Shown: piece after piece, positions 22,679-33,300 of the stretch
Numbering within the stretch: the stretch's first letter is position 1
Layout: each line of letters starts with the position of its first letter
Source: Datura wrightii
Lineage: Eukaryota > Streptophyta > Magnoliopsida > Solanales > Solanaceae
Length of the DNA: 64,000 nucleotides
Direction of reading: 5' to 3'
Assembly (NCBI GenBank): GCA_035772735.1
Contig: JASDFA010000027.1
Span: 33,152,001-33,216,000, forward strand
The notes under the pieces: model-generated
Database searches by the model: none
What the model was told of the DNA's origin: nothing
Seen by the model: the letters and a program-made list of their open reading frames with translations, nothing else
Position numbers and translations under genes: made by a program

Positions 22679-23990
22679 GTGCGAACTTGTTATCAACTTT
22701 TTTTTATTCCCACAAATCGGTATTGTGAGCTGGTTGATTTCTCTGAATCTAGACGTGAAGTTCTGCAAAAATTTGAAGTGAAATTCGCTCTATACTATCC
22801 CAGGTAATTAATTTTATAGAACCACGCTTCAGATTCTTCCTTGCTTCACTAGTCAGCTTTGCACAATTGTGGTAAGAAACCAATAAATATGCGTACGAGC
22901 ATCTAAATTATGAGATGCCAGTTCCTTTGCACAAAAAATTCCCAAAACAATGACCTGTATAAAATATACGGCCAAAATCTTTCTGGATTCATACAGATAG
23001 TTCTTTGAAGTTAGCTCAGTGTCTTCGTTGCTCGATACTTCAGCTTTTCTCTCTCTCTCATTGAAGAAATCATATCTTGCGCTAGGAAAATCAGAATAAC
23101 GTGCAGTCTGTGCTATTTCAAAGTTTCCGCAATAATTTCTTGAAGTTGGTACAACTGTCTATCAACCTTACTTTGCAACTTTGCGCTATCCAGCAGAAAA
23201 ATTCATAACCTGAGTTAGGAATGATAGAATCACAAATGACTTGCATTATCTCAAACTAGACATCCAAATATGAAACATATTCAAATTTTAGGGCGGAACT
23301 CTATCTTAATAGACCAATGCAAATTTTTAAAGTCGGTCCAGAGATGTCTGCCCTGCTTGCCTTCCAGCTTTGCAAGTTTTCACGAAGTGCCCGAACAGGA
23401 AACCATTTGATCCTCCATATATCAGACATCAAAGGCTACTGTCATGCTACAAATGGAGTCTTTTTTAGTCTGCATTTACCCACACAATTCTTTATCGATG
23501 TCTAACTTTACAAAACTAGGAAGAGGCATTCAAGAAAAGTCAACAACAATCCTTGACTTCAATTTCTTTCGTGACATAGATTCTTTGCATAGGATGTTGT
23601 TTAGATATTTTCATCATTTTTCTGTATCATTGATGTACTGTATTCCTTCGGTATTGAAACTATTGAAATTTTTAAAATTTCAATGAAAGTTGTCTTCGAT
23701 CTTTTCTTCCGCAACATATGCCTTATTATTTGAGAGTGACTGTGATGATCACACGATCATGTAATTGAATTTAGAATAACAATCCAAGTTGGTTAGGTAC
23801 CTCAGTGAGAAGGATCAAGTCATAATATAGTTAAAAAATATATGAGTTTTTTGTATCCTCATTTTTACCTTAGGAGTCTCTTTATAGATTTTTAACCTAG
23901 TGGACTTTTTCTCTGCTTTTATTTTTGGGTCGTACACAATTTAAACTCATGAGGGTCAGGATTAATGTGTAGTTTATGCTCTTGCATTAA
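22679..23990. other. Unassigned 1.3 kb, no gene recognised
   Basis: The stretch outside the copia LTR has no coding signal I can identify. The open frames at 23317-23505 and 23444-23686 are short and have no familiar motif. A short CT-rich run lies at 23046-23060. It may be part of the old gypsy fragment F to its right, but I see no shared motif that proves it. Confidence 0.4.
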
Positions 23991-23999
23991 GGAGCATTT

Positions 24000-24205
24000 C
24001 AACTTGAAGATTTAGCTCCAATTTATTGAGCTTTACGACATGCAGTTAAGGCTCGTGTGTCTAGAAGAACTTTAGCTTGTAGTTTAAGCTCATGCAAGAG
24101 CTTTTCAACTTGAAGATTTAGCTCAAATTTGATGAGTTTGATGCCATGTAGTTTAAACTTGTGTGTCAGAAGTATTTCAACTTGTAGTTTAGGCTTATGC
24201 TTCGA
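24000..24205. repeat. Imperfect tandem duplication, unit about 107 bp
   Basis: AACTTGAAGATTTAGCTC occurs at 24000 and again at 24107, each followed by a related stretch containing GTAGTTTAAG/AACTTGTGTGTC. The two units are diverged, so the duplication is old. It lies inside the minus-strand frame 24023-24307, where it gives a repeated LQVE..L-like pattern. Confidence 0.65.
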
Positions 24206-24209
24206 ATTT

Positions 24210-24654
24210 AGGCTCTGTATGAAGGAACATTTTGGAAAAGAATTCCAGCAATGTAATTTTCCTTCTAACCCTTTGTGATGAAGCATTGTTGCACTTCGAA
24301 TTGGCATTGAATTCTTTGCTTTGCATTGGTTGAAACTGCTTTGTACTTAAACTTGTGTTGACTTTCGAACGTCGAAGTTTACAAGTCCCTTGAAGCTTGT
24401 CGTTTCAAGCAACCAAAGTCCAATTGTCACCTTTCTTTTTGTTGGAGAGGTCATCTTCCCCTTTGATGTTTTCTTCAAGGGGGTAATTTCGACAGGTTCA
24501 AAACTCTCAAACTGTAGCATTATGATTCCTTCTTGGATCTTCGGTGGTGTGATGAAATACATATATCGTAAAGCTTATGAAATTGAACGTTCTTATGGTC
24601 TTGTCCGACACTAGCATGATTTACATCGACGGTCACCATCATCAATGATAATCA
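24210..24654 (-). pseudogene. Gypsy fragment F, gag-pol linker part
   Basis: The minus strand encodes a QFESFEPVEI-like segment and, in another frame, a stretch ending in basic residues. It resembles the variable linker after gag in Tat/Ogre-like gypsy elements, but the similarity is weak and frames change several times. The part joins in orientation with the gag pieces at 25358-25533 and 26596-27228, from which it is separated by the MITE and the small copia element. Confidence 0.5.
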
Positions 24655-25357
24655 TTCCTTCTTGGGTAAAAGGGCAAATATACCCCTATATTTCCAGATA
24701 AAGATATCTGGGAGGACGTACTAACCCACCCTTTTTACTTTTCCCCAGTAATTTTGTAATTTAGAGTGGATATATCTCTTGTTAGAAAAGTGGTGCATAT
24801 ATATCCTCGTTGTTTAACAACTGGTACATATATATCCTCGTCATCTAACAAATGGTGCATATTTACCATTTTTCATTAACAGACTAAATTTAAAAAAATT
24901 TAAAACTGATTTTTTTATTTGAAAAATGTCACATTACTTTAAAAAGTTACCTCACCCATTCTTTTACCCCTCCAGCCCCGACCTAACTAAAAATAATTCA
25001 ATTCTTCTTTTATTCAAATCCATTCCAAACTGATTTTATGACTCAGTAGAAGAGGAATTGAGGCATTTTTTTATTTGGGTCCAAGTCTAGAGGGATAAAA
25101 AAATAAGTGAGGTAAATTTTTAAAGTCACGTGACATTTTTGAAATTAAAAGCCAAATTTTAGAATTTTTTTTAATTTACTACATATATGTCAATTAGCGA
25201 AAAGAATAAATATGCACCATTTGTTAGACGACGAGGATATATATGAACCATTTATTAAAATATAAGGATATATATACACCACTTTTTGATGAAGGATATA
25301 TCCGCTCAAAAGCGTAAAGTTGAGGGGGGCTATATTTACCCTTTTTCCTTCCTTCTT
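24655..25357. mobile_element. Non-autonomous Mutator-like MITE with long inverted repeats and 9-bp TSD
   Basis: The element is 24664-25348 (685 bp). The left end (GGGTAAAAGGGCAAATATA) and the reverse complement of the right end (GGAAAAAGGGTAAATATAG) match, and the similarity continues inward for about 200 bp, including GTGCATATATATCCTCGT-like blocks on both arms. It is flanked by the direct repeat TTCCTTCTT at 24655-24663 and 25349-25357; 9 bp is the TSD length of Mutator-like elements. The middle (24900-25120) is AT-rich without coding sequence, so it would need a transposase from elsewhere. Confidence 0.85.
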
Positions 25358-25533
25358 TTACCAATGCCGTGATCTTTTTCCTTTAAAATGAAGCATTTTA
25401 TGGTGGGTTTACTAATGATATGGTGAAAGTTGCAATAATTGGTATCATTGATCATGTTGACTTCATCCAGTTGTTTTGACATAGGAAGCTTAATGACCTT
25501 CTTTGCTAGCAACTCTTCAAGAATTGCAGTAAC
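25358..25533 (-). pseudogene. Gypsy fragment F, end of gag with YC..H..KC motif
   Basis: Minus-strand translation reads LEELLAKKVIKLP and then NDTNYCNFHHIISKPTIKCF. Plant gypsy elements of the Tat/Ogre group carry a conserved YCxxHxxxSHxxxxC motif here. The frame is interrupted on the left by the MITE and on the right by the copia element at 25534. Confidence 0.7.
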
Positions 25534-25810
25534 TGTAGGAAAGAATAGGAGGAGAATATTTTTCTTAGAAAGTGTTCAAGTTGTATAGGCTACTTAAGGT
25601 CATTTGATATATTACAATCATTAATTACATCTCTATTTATACTACTCAAAAAATAAATTCAAAAGTCTTGAACAAATAACTGGATACATGCTTCACAATT
25701 CACTAGATACATATATTGCAAACTCCTAAAAGATTTTTTGAAATAATAAAGGACTCCTAGAAAATATAAAAGTCAAGGATAATGTCCTTGTGGATGCATT
25801 AATTCCAACA
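25534..25810 (-). repeat. 3' LTR of the shrunken copia element
   Basis: The 277-bp copy is bounded by TGTAGGAAAG and TTCCAACA on the plus strand and lies next to the polypurine tract. It matches 26318-26595 with scattered differences. Confidence 0.85.
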
Positions 25811-25931
25811 CTCTCCCTTAATGCATTTGCTTGACAACTCCAATATGTTCACGAAGATTGCAAAACTTTTCTCCAGGGAGTGCTTTGGTGAAGATGTTAG
25901 CAAGTTGTTCTCCTATCTTTTTGTTGTTATA

Positions 25932-26166
25932 TTGGAGCACTTCTGTCTAATTTCTAGTTTCTTGTTTGTGTTGGAGCACTTCTCTCCAAATTTCAATTGT
26001 TGATGCATTTGTCATCAATTATCAATTGTTGAAGCACTTCTCTTCAACCTTCAATTATTGGAGCACTTCTCTTCAATTTTCAATTTTGTTGAAGCACTTT
26101 TCTCCAACTTTCAATAGTTGATGCACTTCTCTCCAATTTTAATTCTGTTGGAGCACTTCTCTCCAA
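25932..26166. repeat. Array of eight short hairpins, period about 30 bp
   Basis: Units start at 25932, 25971, 26000, 26029, 26058, 26089, 26118 and 26148. Each is a 6-nt arm, a 7-nt loop close to CACTTCT, and a second arm. Perfect 6-bp stems occur in TTGGAG/CTCCAA (25971, 26148), TTGATG/CATCAA (26000) and TTGAAG/CTTCAA (26029), with one G-T pair at 26058. Units at 26089 and 26118 have one and two mismatches, and the first is degenerate. The arms vary together while the loop is kept. It is not a CRISPR array: the spacers are 10-12 bp AT-rich remnants of the same repeat. Confidence 0.8.
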
Positions 26167-26317
26167 CTCCTTTTATCTTTACTTTTTTACGCTAACTTTT
26201 ATCTCCATCTTTTAAAGAAGCATATTCATTGGCAGATGATTTTTTAGCACAATCATTTGGCCAGACGAGCGACACATTTGATTTTCTATCAAAATCGTAG
26301 AAGCTCAGATACCAACT

Positions 26318-26595
26318 TGTAGGAAAGAATAAGAAGAGAATATTTTCATAAGATAATTCTCAAGTTGTATTAGGCTACTTAAAGACACTTGATATATTAC
26401 AATCATCAATTATATCTCTATTTATATTACTCAAAAAATTAATTTAAAAGTCTTGCACAAGTAAATAGATCCATGTATCATAATTCACGAGATACATGCA
26501 TCACAAACTCCTAAAAGATTTTTTAAAATATTAAAGAACTCCTATAAAATATAAAAGTCAAGGATAGTGTCTTTGTGAATGTATTATTTCCAACA
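26318..26595 (-). repeat. 5' LTR of the shrunken copia element
   Basis: The 278-bp copy follows the PBS at 26303-26315. Both ends match the left copy (TGTAGGAAAG, CCAACA). Confidence 0.85.
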
Positions 26596-27228
26596 AGAAT
26601 ATCAAAGTCCGAAAAAGAATAAACTTTTGATTCCAATACCTCTAAGGTCGAGTGACTCTTCTCTTATAGAAGATGTTGATTTATGACTTTTTCTTTCATC
26701 TTTTGTCCTGTGAAGGCCTTCACAAAGGTCATTACCATCATGAATTCTTTAGTTAGGTCATTACCATCATGAATTCTTTAGTTTAGTGTTTTGACAACTT
26801 CTTTGAATTTTATAGCTTCTTTCCTCGAATGATGACGTCTTTTCATAACTTGCAATGTTCAACTCCATTTTATGAGTGCGTATAGCTAATTTTTTAATTT
26901 TGAGGTCTAATCTCTTGGAGGATATACACGAGATCCTAATGCATTCTTTCGATATAATTTTCAACGACTTAAGTTTTTGAGAGTTGATCCTTGCAATCTA
27001 AGCTCAACGTTCTAGAAAAATTGATGTAATCCATACGGTCTCATCTTTACTTTGTTTGGTATTTGATAAGTCCATCATGATCACCATATGACGGATGCTA
27101 TAAAAATGATTAAGGAACTGATTTTCAAATTGAACCCAAGAATCAACTGACTCAAGATCCAAGGTTGTGTACCAATAAAAGACGTTATCTTTCAACGTAC
27201 AAACAAATTGCTTGACAAGGAGGTGTTG
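26596..27228 (-). pseudogene. Gypsy fragment F, gag capsid part
   Basis: Minus-strand translation shows LLVKQFVCTLKDNVFYWYTT, DSWVQFENQFLNHFYSIRHM and LSNTKQSKDE at 27004-27228, followed in other frames by a RTHKMELNIASYEK segment at 26840-26900. This is the retrotransposon gag domain of Tat/Ogre-like gypsy elements. A perfect 29-bp tandem duplication sits at 26726-26783. Gag similarity ends at about 27228, where a different sequence (TGTTGAACCC on the plus strand) begins. Gag forms the particle; this piece is broken by stops. Confidence 0.75.
26726..26783. repeat. Perfect 29-bp tandem duplication
   Basis: Two identical 29-bp copies beginning AGGTCATTACCATC stand head to tail at 26726-26754 and 26755-26783. 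Perfect identity inside a decayed gag suggests a recent slip. Confidence 0.9.
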
Positions 27229-28040
27229 AACCCAATTTAGGCTTTCTGTATTTAAAAACTTTCTTCTTCTTCAGGCGTCCTAGTCATTAAATAGCATAAA
27301 AAATATTTTTATATATTTTTTTAACTTTAACACAATTTACTCATAATTATCCTTATTTTTTTGAATATTAAGATTTTATCAATTTATTGTCATTTTAAAT
27401 TAATTTCAATAAACATTATATTGTCACAATCATCTAGACATTGCTACATTTTATTTCATTTAATCATTATTTTCTATTTAATTCAATCACATTTGTTTAC
27501 AATAAACGCATTTTTATAATATTTACACTTTATTTTTAGTTATATTTTTAGCACAGTAGATTAATAAATGGAAATTGAAAGAATTAATTTTAAATGCAGA
27601 CAAAAACTTAACACATAATTTAGGGAAAAAACGAGATTTAATTTCGTTAGAAATATGAGTCCTTTCTCTCATTTTTCCCAATATAATAGCATTGCCTATA
27701 AATTTTTTAATGCTTTTATCTCCCCACATTTTACATTTTCCATATATTTTTTGCTATAAAATTTTTCTTATATTTATATTTTATAATACACATTATTTAT
27801 CAGTTTTTCAAGTATTTATATATTCTTTGGCATACATAGTGACACACATACATATTTTACATACGCACAAATTACAAACATATAAATATTAAAGCCTCAT
27901 TTGTTTGCACTTAATGGAGGTCTGAATCTGAATGGTTCAAACCTTAGGCCATTAAATGCATTTGTTTTCATTAAGATTTAAACGCTTATTTATTCTGATT
28001 AGGTTTTAACCTTTAAGATCTGGAACAAAGTCTTAATATC
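27229..28040. other. AT-rich stretch with possible hAT-like element border
   Basis: Most of 27290-27890 is very AT-rich with no coding sequence. At 27893-27990 the sequence GCCTCATTTGTTTG and CTGAATCTGAATGGTTC resembles ends of hAT-like plant MITEs. A related CTGAATCTGAATG-like string occurs in reverse at 37795-37830, on the other side of copia G, so G may have inserted into such an element. The inverted match is short and the call is tentative. Confidence 0.35.
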
Positions 28041-28044
28041 ATTA

Positions 28045-28566
28045 AGAGGTGTATTACCATCACTCTGTCCACAACCACCAGCTACCCCCATTAATCACCT
28101 TTATCATCACAACCACCAGCACTATTACTATCAACGACCACCAACCACCACTACCACCAACAACAACCACCTCTACCACCATTGTCAACCACCAGTACCG
28201 TCGTCAATCACCCCTGACATCACAACAACCACTGACAACCATTAGTGCTACTAACCACAACTATTAGTCATTACTATACATACCACTTCCATCATTATAT
28301 TTGTATGCACTATCGCCGCTACCACTATCACCACCACTGTCACCACCACCGCCGCCTCTACCACCACCATAACTCACTACAACCACTGCGACTAATCCCT
28401 ACTATCAACCATCGTCACCATCACAAATAGCACAGCCACCAACTACTACCAGCTTATCGTCAACCACCATACATTCTTCAGCTACCACTGTCAACACTGT
28501 CAACTACTTATATCAATCAACTTCACCATCACAACTACCACTACCAACCGTCACCATCACCTTATG
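28045..28566. repeat. Degenerate ACC/CAC-rich low-complexity block
   Basis: About 500 bp is made of imperfect ACC, CAC, CAT and ACA triplets with almost no G on the plus strand, a strong strand asymmetry. The open frames in it only reflect the triplets. The LTR of copia G starts at 28567 within it. Confidence 0.8.
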
Positions 28567-29570
28567 TTATTACAATGACTCCCAAATTAGACCAAAGAAG
28601 GGGGATGAATTGGGTCTAACTATTTTTCTGCTGAATTAAAACTTTACTTGAATTTTCTTTTACGATAGGAATAGACTTGAACCTTGTTCCTTTGAGCAAT
28701 AACCTAATTCAAGTAAAAATAACAAAGTGCAGGAAGTAAAGCGAGAGACAGATATTTTTATGTGGAAAATCACCCAGGCTCAAATGGGTGTAAGAACCAC
28801 AACCTACTCCCTAGTAGGATTTCAACTTAACTCCACTAAACCACTAAGCAAAATTTTAATTGTAAACCCCACAATCCAATGACATACCCCTAAGCCCTTA
28901 AAAAGCTCCTAACATATATAAACTACCCTTAGTTTAACAAGAAGTACTTTAACCACAATTACAAGCAATTGAAAACAGAATTGAAACAAATTTAAGTACA
29001 CAACTTCACTGCACTTTGATACCTCGACCTAGACTATAAAGAAATAAAATTAGGAAACTATCTCTAGCACCGGTCAACTCTCTTCAACTTGAATGCCAAT
29101 TGGATGCTCAAGAATGATGAATTTGCTTAAGAGTATTAGTGTGTGAATGTCAGACTTGACATGGTGACTTCTTTATTTATAGTCACCAGAATGTAGGCCA
29201 CTGATTTTCTTTTACTAGGAAAGGGAATCTTTAACTCAAGAGTCCTTTTGCTTATTTGAAAGATCTTATAGAATCCTTGTTGAATTCTACAATCTCTTAC
29301 CAAATATTTCCTTTCCTTATCAGCCTGTGATTTCTTTCTTCCCTTAATAACGAATATAATCAGTAGGGATTTCTTTCCTTGTAGAATCCTAGTTGACTCC
29401 AAGCTCTTTTCTCTTTTTCCTGCAAATAACCAGGCACTAGATTTCTACAAGAAGTTAGCAGCCAATTAGTAAATAACCAAATGTTAACCGACCAACTTCC
29501 CAATTATTTTAATGTTTCAAGCATATTTTAAATCATCATCAAATATCATTAGAAATTATTTCAATAAATT
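28567..29570 (-). repeat. 3' LTR of copia G
   Basis: About 1.0 kb. It matches the right LTR (36994-37783) from TTATTACAATGA onward. The minus-strand start lies next to a purine run (AAAAAAGGGG at about 29571-29580). A TATA box (CTATAAATAAAG, minus strand) is at about 29169-29180 and is also in the right LTR near 37600-37611. The exact terminal bases are unclear because TG...CA is not obvious. Confidence 0.8.
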
Positions 29571-29971
29571 CCCCTTTTTTAATGATGACAAATTAAAATA
29601 TGCCTGAATGATTATATGTAAGCTCCATAGTAATCAACAATCAAGCATAACCAACACACAAGCATAACCTTCCCCCTTTTGGCATCAGTGAAAAGGAACC
29701 GGACAGTAAAGGAAAAACAATAACAAGAAAATAGAGAATGAACATCTAACATTCCATTGATACCAAGAACCCAGCTAATAACAACAAAGACAAAATAGGA
29801 CCAACAAAAAGGGATAACAGACAAAGATACCCAGAGCATATGCAAAAACTAAAACGATTCATAACACAAACTGATCAACAACTAAGAGGCAGGGTCAGAG
29901 GGTGAAGCTAGAGGAGGAGAAACAGATGAGGGGTTAGGTAGTGGAAACGGGGTCTTAAGAAATGACAATAG

Positions 29972-31883
29972 TTATTCATGGCGAGCAGAAGCCAATTCCT
30001 CAAAATGAGTCAGTTTAGCCCCAAGGTCCGCATTATCCTTACGAAGTAGTTTAATTTCACCAACCAACTGTTCTTGAGAAGCTATCTTGTCTGACTTAGT
30101 ATAGGAGCACCTAACATCAGGATCCTTCAAACTTTTCTCCTGATCAGAACCATGATTTTCATAATAGTCCAACGCATCACAAATAGAGTAGTATTCCAAA
30201 GAAGTAAGTCATACTTGCAGCTTAGCAAACACCTTAGTCAATAGGAAGCCATAAGGAAGAGCATGATTTTGCTTGATATCAGTGACAACTTTAACCAAGT
30301 ACGAGATCATCAATCTAGGCAAGTCTATTTGCATTTCCTGGTCTAATAACTCCATAAGGGTAAGCTCAAGATAAGAGGCAACATCACGCCTTTCTTGACG
30401 AGGCACAAAATTTTTAATCACAAAGTAAAATAAAGTCTTATGATAATCAGACATGGAGTGTTTATAGACTTTAGTCTCAGTCACTCGAGAAGGATTTCCA
30501 GAATATTTTCGAACAATCTCTAAGGGCTTAATTGGGGAAGGTAGAGCTAGCCATTTATTCTTTTGACAGGAGGAAAACCCTTCACATTTGATTCCCAGCA
30601 CTCTACTCAGTGTGTGAGGGTCAAAGACAACCATAATACCACCAATGCTACTAGTAACACAGCCCAAAGAATGAGTAAAGTTTTAAAAAAAATTCAACAA
30701 TTACAGAGTGAGCACACATAGCTTCCTTGTTAGCAAACAATGCCGACCAACCTTGAGCAGAAATCTTGGTCCAAAGTGCAATAATACGAGGGTTTTTTGA
30801 AGGAAAAACCATTTTACCTTTTAATAATAGATTCTCAAAGAACTCCTTTATAGGGAAATTTATCACCAGAGCGGTTGTAGATGAAACAGGCTCCTTACGG
30901 CAAGCTCGAATACGAGAAGCAGGGCCAAGATTGCATGAATTATTAGGAACCTGTGTCTTGGTAGAGGCAGAGAAGAAGATTCTTTTGCGAGCACCCTTCT
31001 TGAGAGTGGTTAATGGGACCAAGTCCTCAGAGAGAAAGAGGCTGCTCCAGTGGATTTTCCTTAGATGGGGATTTCCCTGAATCATGGTCATCGAAAGCGG
31101 TAGGTGACAGAGATAAAGAGGGAGATGAGGGTTTCTCATATCAACTCCTAACGTCAGCAATGAGGGTTGCCAAATCCACCTGAGGAGAGAAAGCAGATCC
31201 AGGGCTATCAATTGGCAGACTCTGAGGAGTGGGGGAGCTCGGAGCAGTAACCATTGAAGTTACCAGAGAATCAGAACCTTGTCCCCCCATAGGTTTAGTG
31301 GAGTCTTATAGGTTGGAGGAGGGAAGGTCGATTGGTGGGATTGTCGAAGGGTTTTTTGTAGTGTAGGTTCCATGGTAGAGTTTGGTGAGGGTTTTGATGG
31401 AGGATGAGTGTTGAAGGGTTCGGTGATGGGGTTGTTCACCGGTGTGGTTTCCATGATTGAGAGTCGGTGATAGTAAAAAATAGGATTTGTAAGAAGTGAA
31501 GAATTAGAGGGCACAGGCTCTATTAAGTATATGGATGGAGAGGAAGATGAGAATATGGATATGGAAATGAAGAGTTTATGCGTGAGAGGGAAAAGGAATC
31601 GGGAAGATTAAATGGAATAATAGGTGATGAGGGCACGTAGACTTTTGACATAAGGAGGTGACAGGACAATGACGTCATGAATAGTAATGGTATTTAAATA
31701 TGAATCTGAGTTATACCTGAATGTGTTCCCCTTCATAAGTAAGTGAGTCCTACTAAGTCCTGGAAAATCAGTGGGAACACAGTAACAAGGAATTTTAAAA
31801 AAATGCAACAGTGATGAAAAATTATCCCTCAAGACGGTCGTCATCCATCCATCAACGAAAAAGCCCATTTTTTTAAATTCCAA
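29972..31883 (-). pseudogene. Envelope-like region after pol in copia G, degenerate
   Basis: Downstream of RNase H there are about 1.9 kb of coding-like minus-strand DNA in several frames: 31608-31883, 31260-31514 (Pro/Ser/Thr-rich), 30651-31211, 30209-30667 and 29972-30199. The middle frames show a FANKEAMCAHSVIVEFFLKL segment, a SRVLGIK segment and LPYGFLLTKVFAKL. In SIRE-like copia elements such an extra ORF is called envelope-like. No clear signal peptide or membrane helix is visible to me, and a true membrane role is unproven. The last frame is rich in charged residues and may form a coiled coil (EIKLLRKDNADLGAKL). Frame changes break it at least twice. Confidence 0.6.
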
Positions 31884-31894
31884 AAGAAAGAAGA

Positions 31895-32560
31895 TTATGA
31901 ACGTGATATGGAGTTAATCTTGATCAACCCAAGCTCCATCCTGATCTTTTCAAACTGCTCTCTTCCCAGAGCTTTAGTAAAAATATCAACAATTTGATTC
32001 TCAGTTTTACAAAATTGCACAGATATAAGACCTCTTTCAACATTATCCCTTAGGAAGTGATGTCTAATATCTATATGTTTTGTCCTCTTATGCTGACAGG
32101 GATTTTTTTGCAATATTTATAGCACTTGTGTTATCACAGAAGATAGGCACAGTGCCCATATCTATCCCATAATTCCTCAATTGTTGTTTTATCTACAGCA
32201 GCTGAGCACAACAAAATGCAGTAGCTACATATTCAGCTTCAGATGTGGATAAGGCTATGGAATTCTGTTTGTTGTAGCCTAAGAAATTAAACATGAACCA
32301 AGGAAGTGAACCATATCTGATGTGTTTTTCCTGTCTGTAAGGGAACCTGTATAGTCAACATTTGCATATCCTACTAGATCAAGATTACCTCCCTTGGGAT
32401 ACCACAAACATAGATTATCTGTTCCCTTCAAGTATCTTAGAATATGCTTAACCGCAGTCAGGTGAGATTCTCTAGGAGAAGATTGAAACCTTGCACATAA
32501 TCCAACACTAAACACAATATCTGGTATGCTGGAAGTTAAATAAAGAAGGGATCCAATCAT
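31895..32560 (-). pseudogene. RNase H of copia G
   Basis: The minus strand encodes GSLLYLTSSIPDI, HILRYLKGT and GYANVDYTGSLTDRK at 32279-32560, then, after stops, STSEAEYVA and FCDNTSAI, and finally CKTENQIVDIFTKALGREQF at 31940-32010, the usual end of copia pol. A stop directly after MVHFLGSCLIS and several frame changes make it non-functional. Confidence 0.83.
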
Positions 32561-33300
32561 ACCCCTTTATCTTTTGTAACTTACTATATTTTGATGTTCA
32601 TCTTTATCTAGCTTAGTGGCAGTAGCAATAGGTGTATCAATCGGTTTAGCAAAGTCCATGTCATATTTTTTAAGCAATTCTTTAATGTATTTTTATTGAT
32701 GGATCATTGTTCCATTAAAAAATTACTTGATTTGTAATCCTACGAAGAAACTAAGTTCACCCATCATACTCATTTCGAATTCACTACTCAACAAAGCAAA
32801 TTTATTACACAAGGTTTCATTTGTTGCCCCAAAGATAATATCATCTACATACACTTGTACAACCTACAATGAATTCTTTTCTTTTCTTTTTAGAAATAGA
32901 GTGTTGTCAATTTTCCCCCTAGAAATCCATTTTCTATCAAAAATTTTGAAAGACGCTCATACCAAGCTCTCGGAGCTTGTTTCAATCCATATAAGGCCTT
33001 ATCCAATTTTATAACATAATTAGGAAATTCAGGATTTTCAAAGCCAGGAGGTTGATGGACATATACCTCTTCTTTTAGTTCCCCATTTAGGAATGCACTT
33101 TTAACATCCATTTGGTAGAGGGTGAATTCTATGTGAGCAGCAAAGGCAATTAACATTCTTATTGCCTCCATCCTTGCAACTGGTGTAAAGGTTTCTTCAT
33201 AATCAATGCCTTCTTCTTGGTTATACCCTAGACCACCAGATGGGCTTTATTCTTGGTGACTGTTCCCTGTTCATCAAGTTTATTTTGGAAAACACACTTT
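32561..33300 (-). pseudogene. Reverse transcriptase of copia G
   Basis: The frame at 32890-33171 shows YQMDVKSAFLNGELKEEVYV, QPPGFE and KALYGLKQAPRAWYERL, the copia RT signature. The catalytic YVDD is intact at 32840-32851 but in a different frame. The RT copies the element RNA in the particle; here stops at about 32889 and 32690 end translation. Confidence 0.87.

Larger units (their letters stand above)
25534..26595 (-). mobile_element. Internally shrunken Ty1/copia element with hairpin array
   Basis: Two LTRs of 277-278 bp (25534-25810 and 26318-26595, TGTTGGAA...TTCCTACA on the minus strand) flank only 507 bp. The internal part keeps a PBS at the right (26303-26315, TTGGTATCTGAGC on the minus strand) and a polypurine tract (AAGGGAGAG) at 25811-25819. 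It also keeps the end of RNase H at 25811-25925 (EQLANIFTKALPGEKF, ending VVKQMH then stop) and an array of hairpins at 25932-26166. Gag, protease, integrase and RT are missing, so it needs proteins from another copia. A TATA box (GTATAAATAG) lies in each LTR, near 25636 in the left one. No TSD is seen (GTAAC left, AGAAT right), so one end may have changed after insertion. It interrupts gypsy fragment F. Confidence 0.82.

Noticed and set aside
22679..23990. Possible host gene remnant
   Set aside because: No exon pattern, start or familiar motif is visible, and frames are short on both strands.
25932..26166. Regular repeats resembling a CRISPR array
   Set aside because: The context is a plant retrotransposon, the spacers are 10-12 bp and similar to each other, and no cas genes are present.
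25529..26600. TSD for the small copia element
   Set aside because: GTAAC and AGAAT do not match. AAGAAT appears near both ends but not at the element borders.
28049..28430. His/Thr/Pro-rich open frames
   Set aside because: They only translate the degenerate ACC/CAC triplets.
30766..31080. Plus-strand frame of 104 codons in copia G
   Set aside because: It is antisense to the longer envelope-like frame at 30651-31211 and is a shadow of it.
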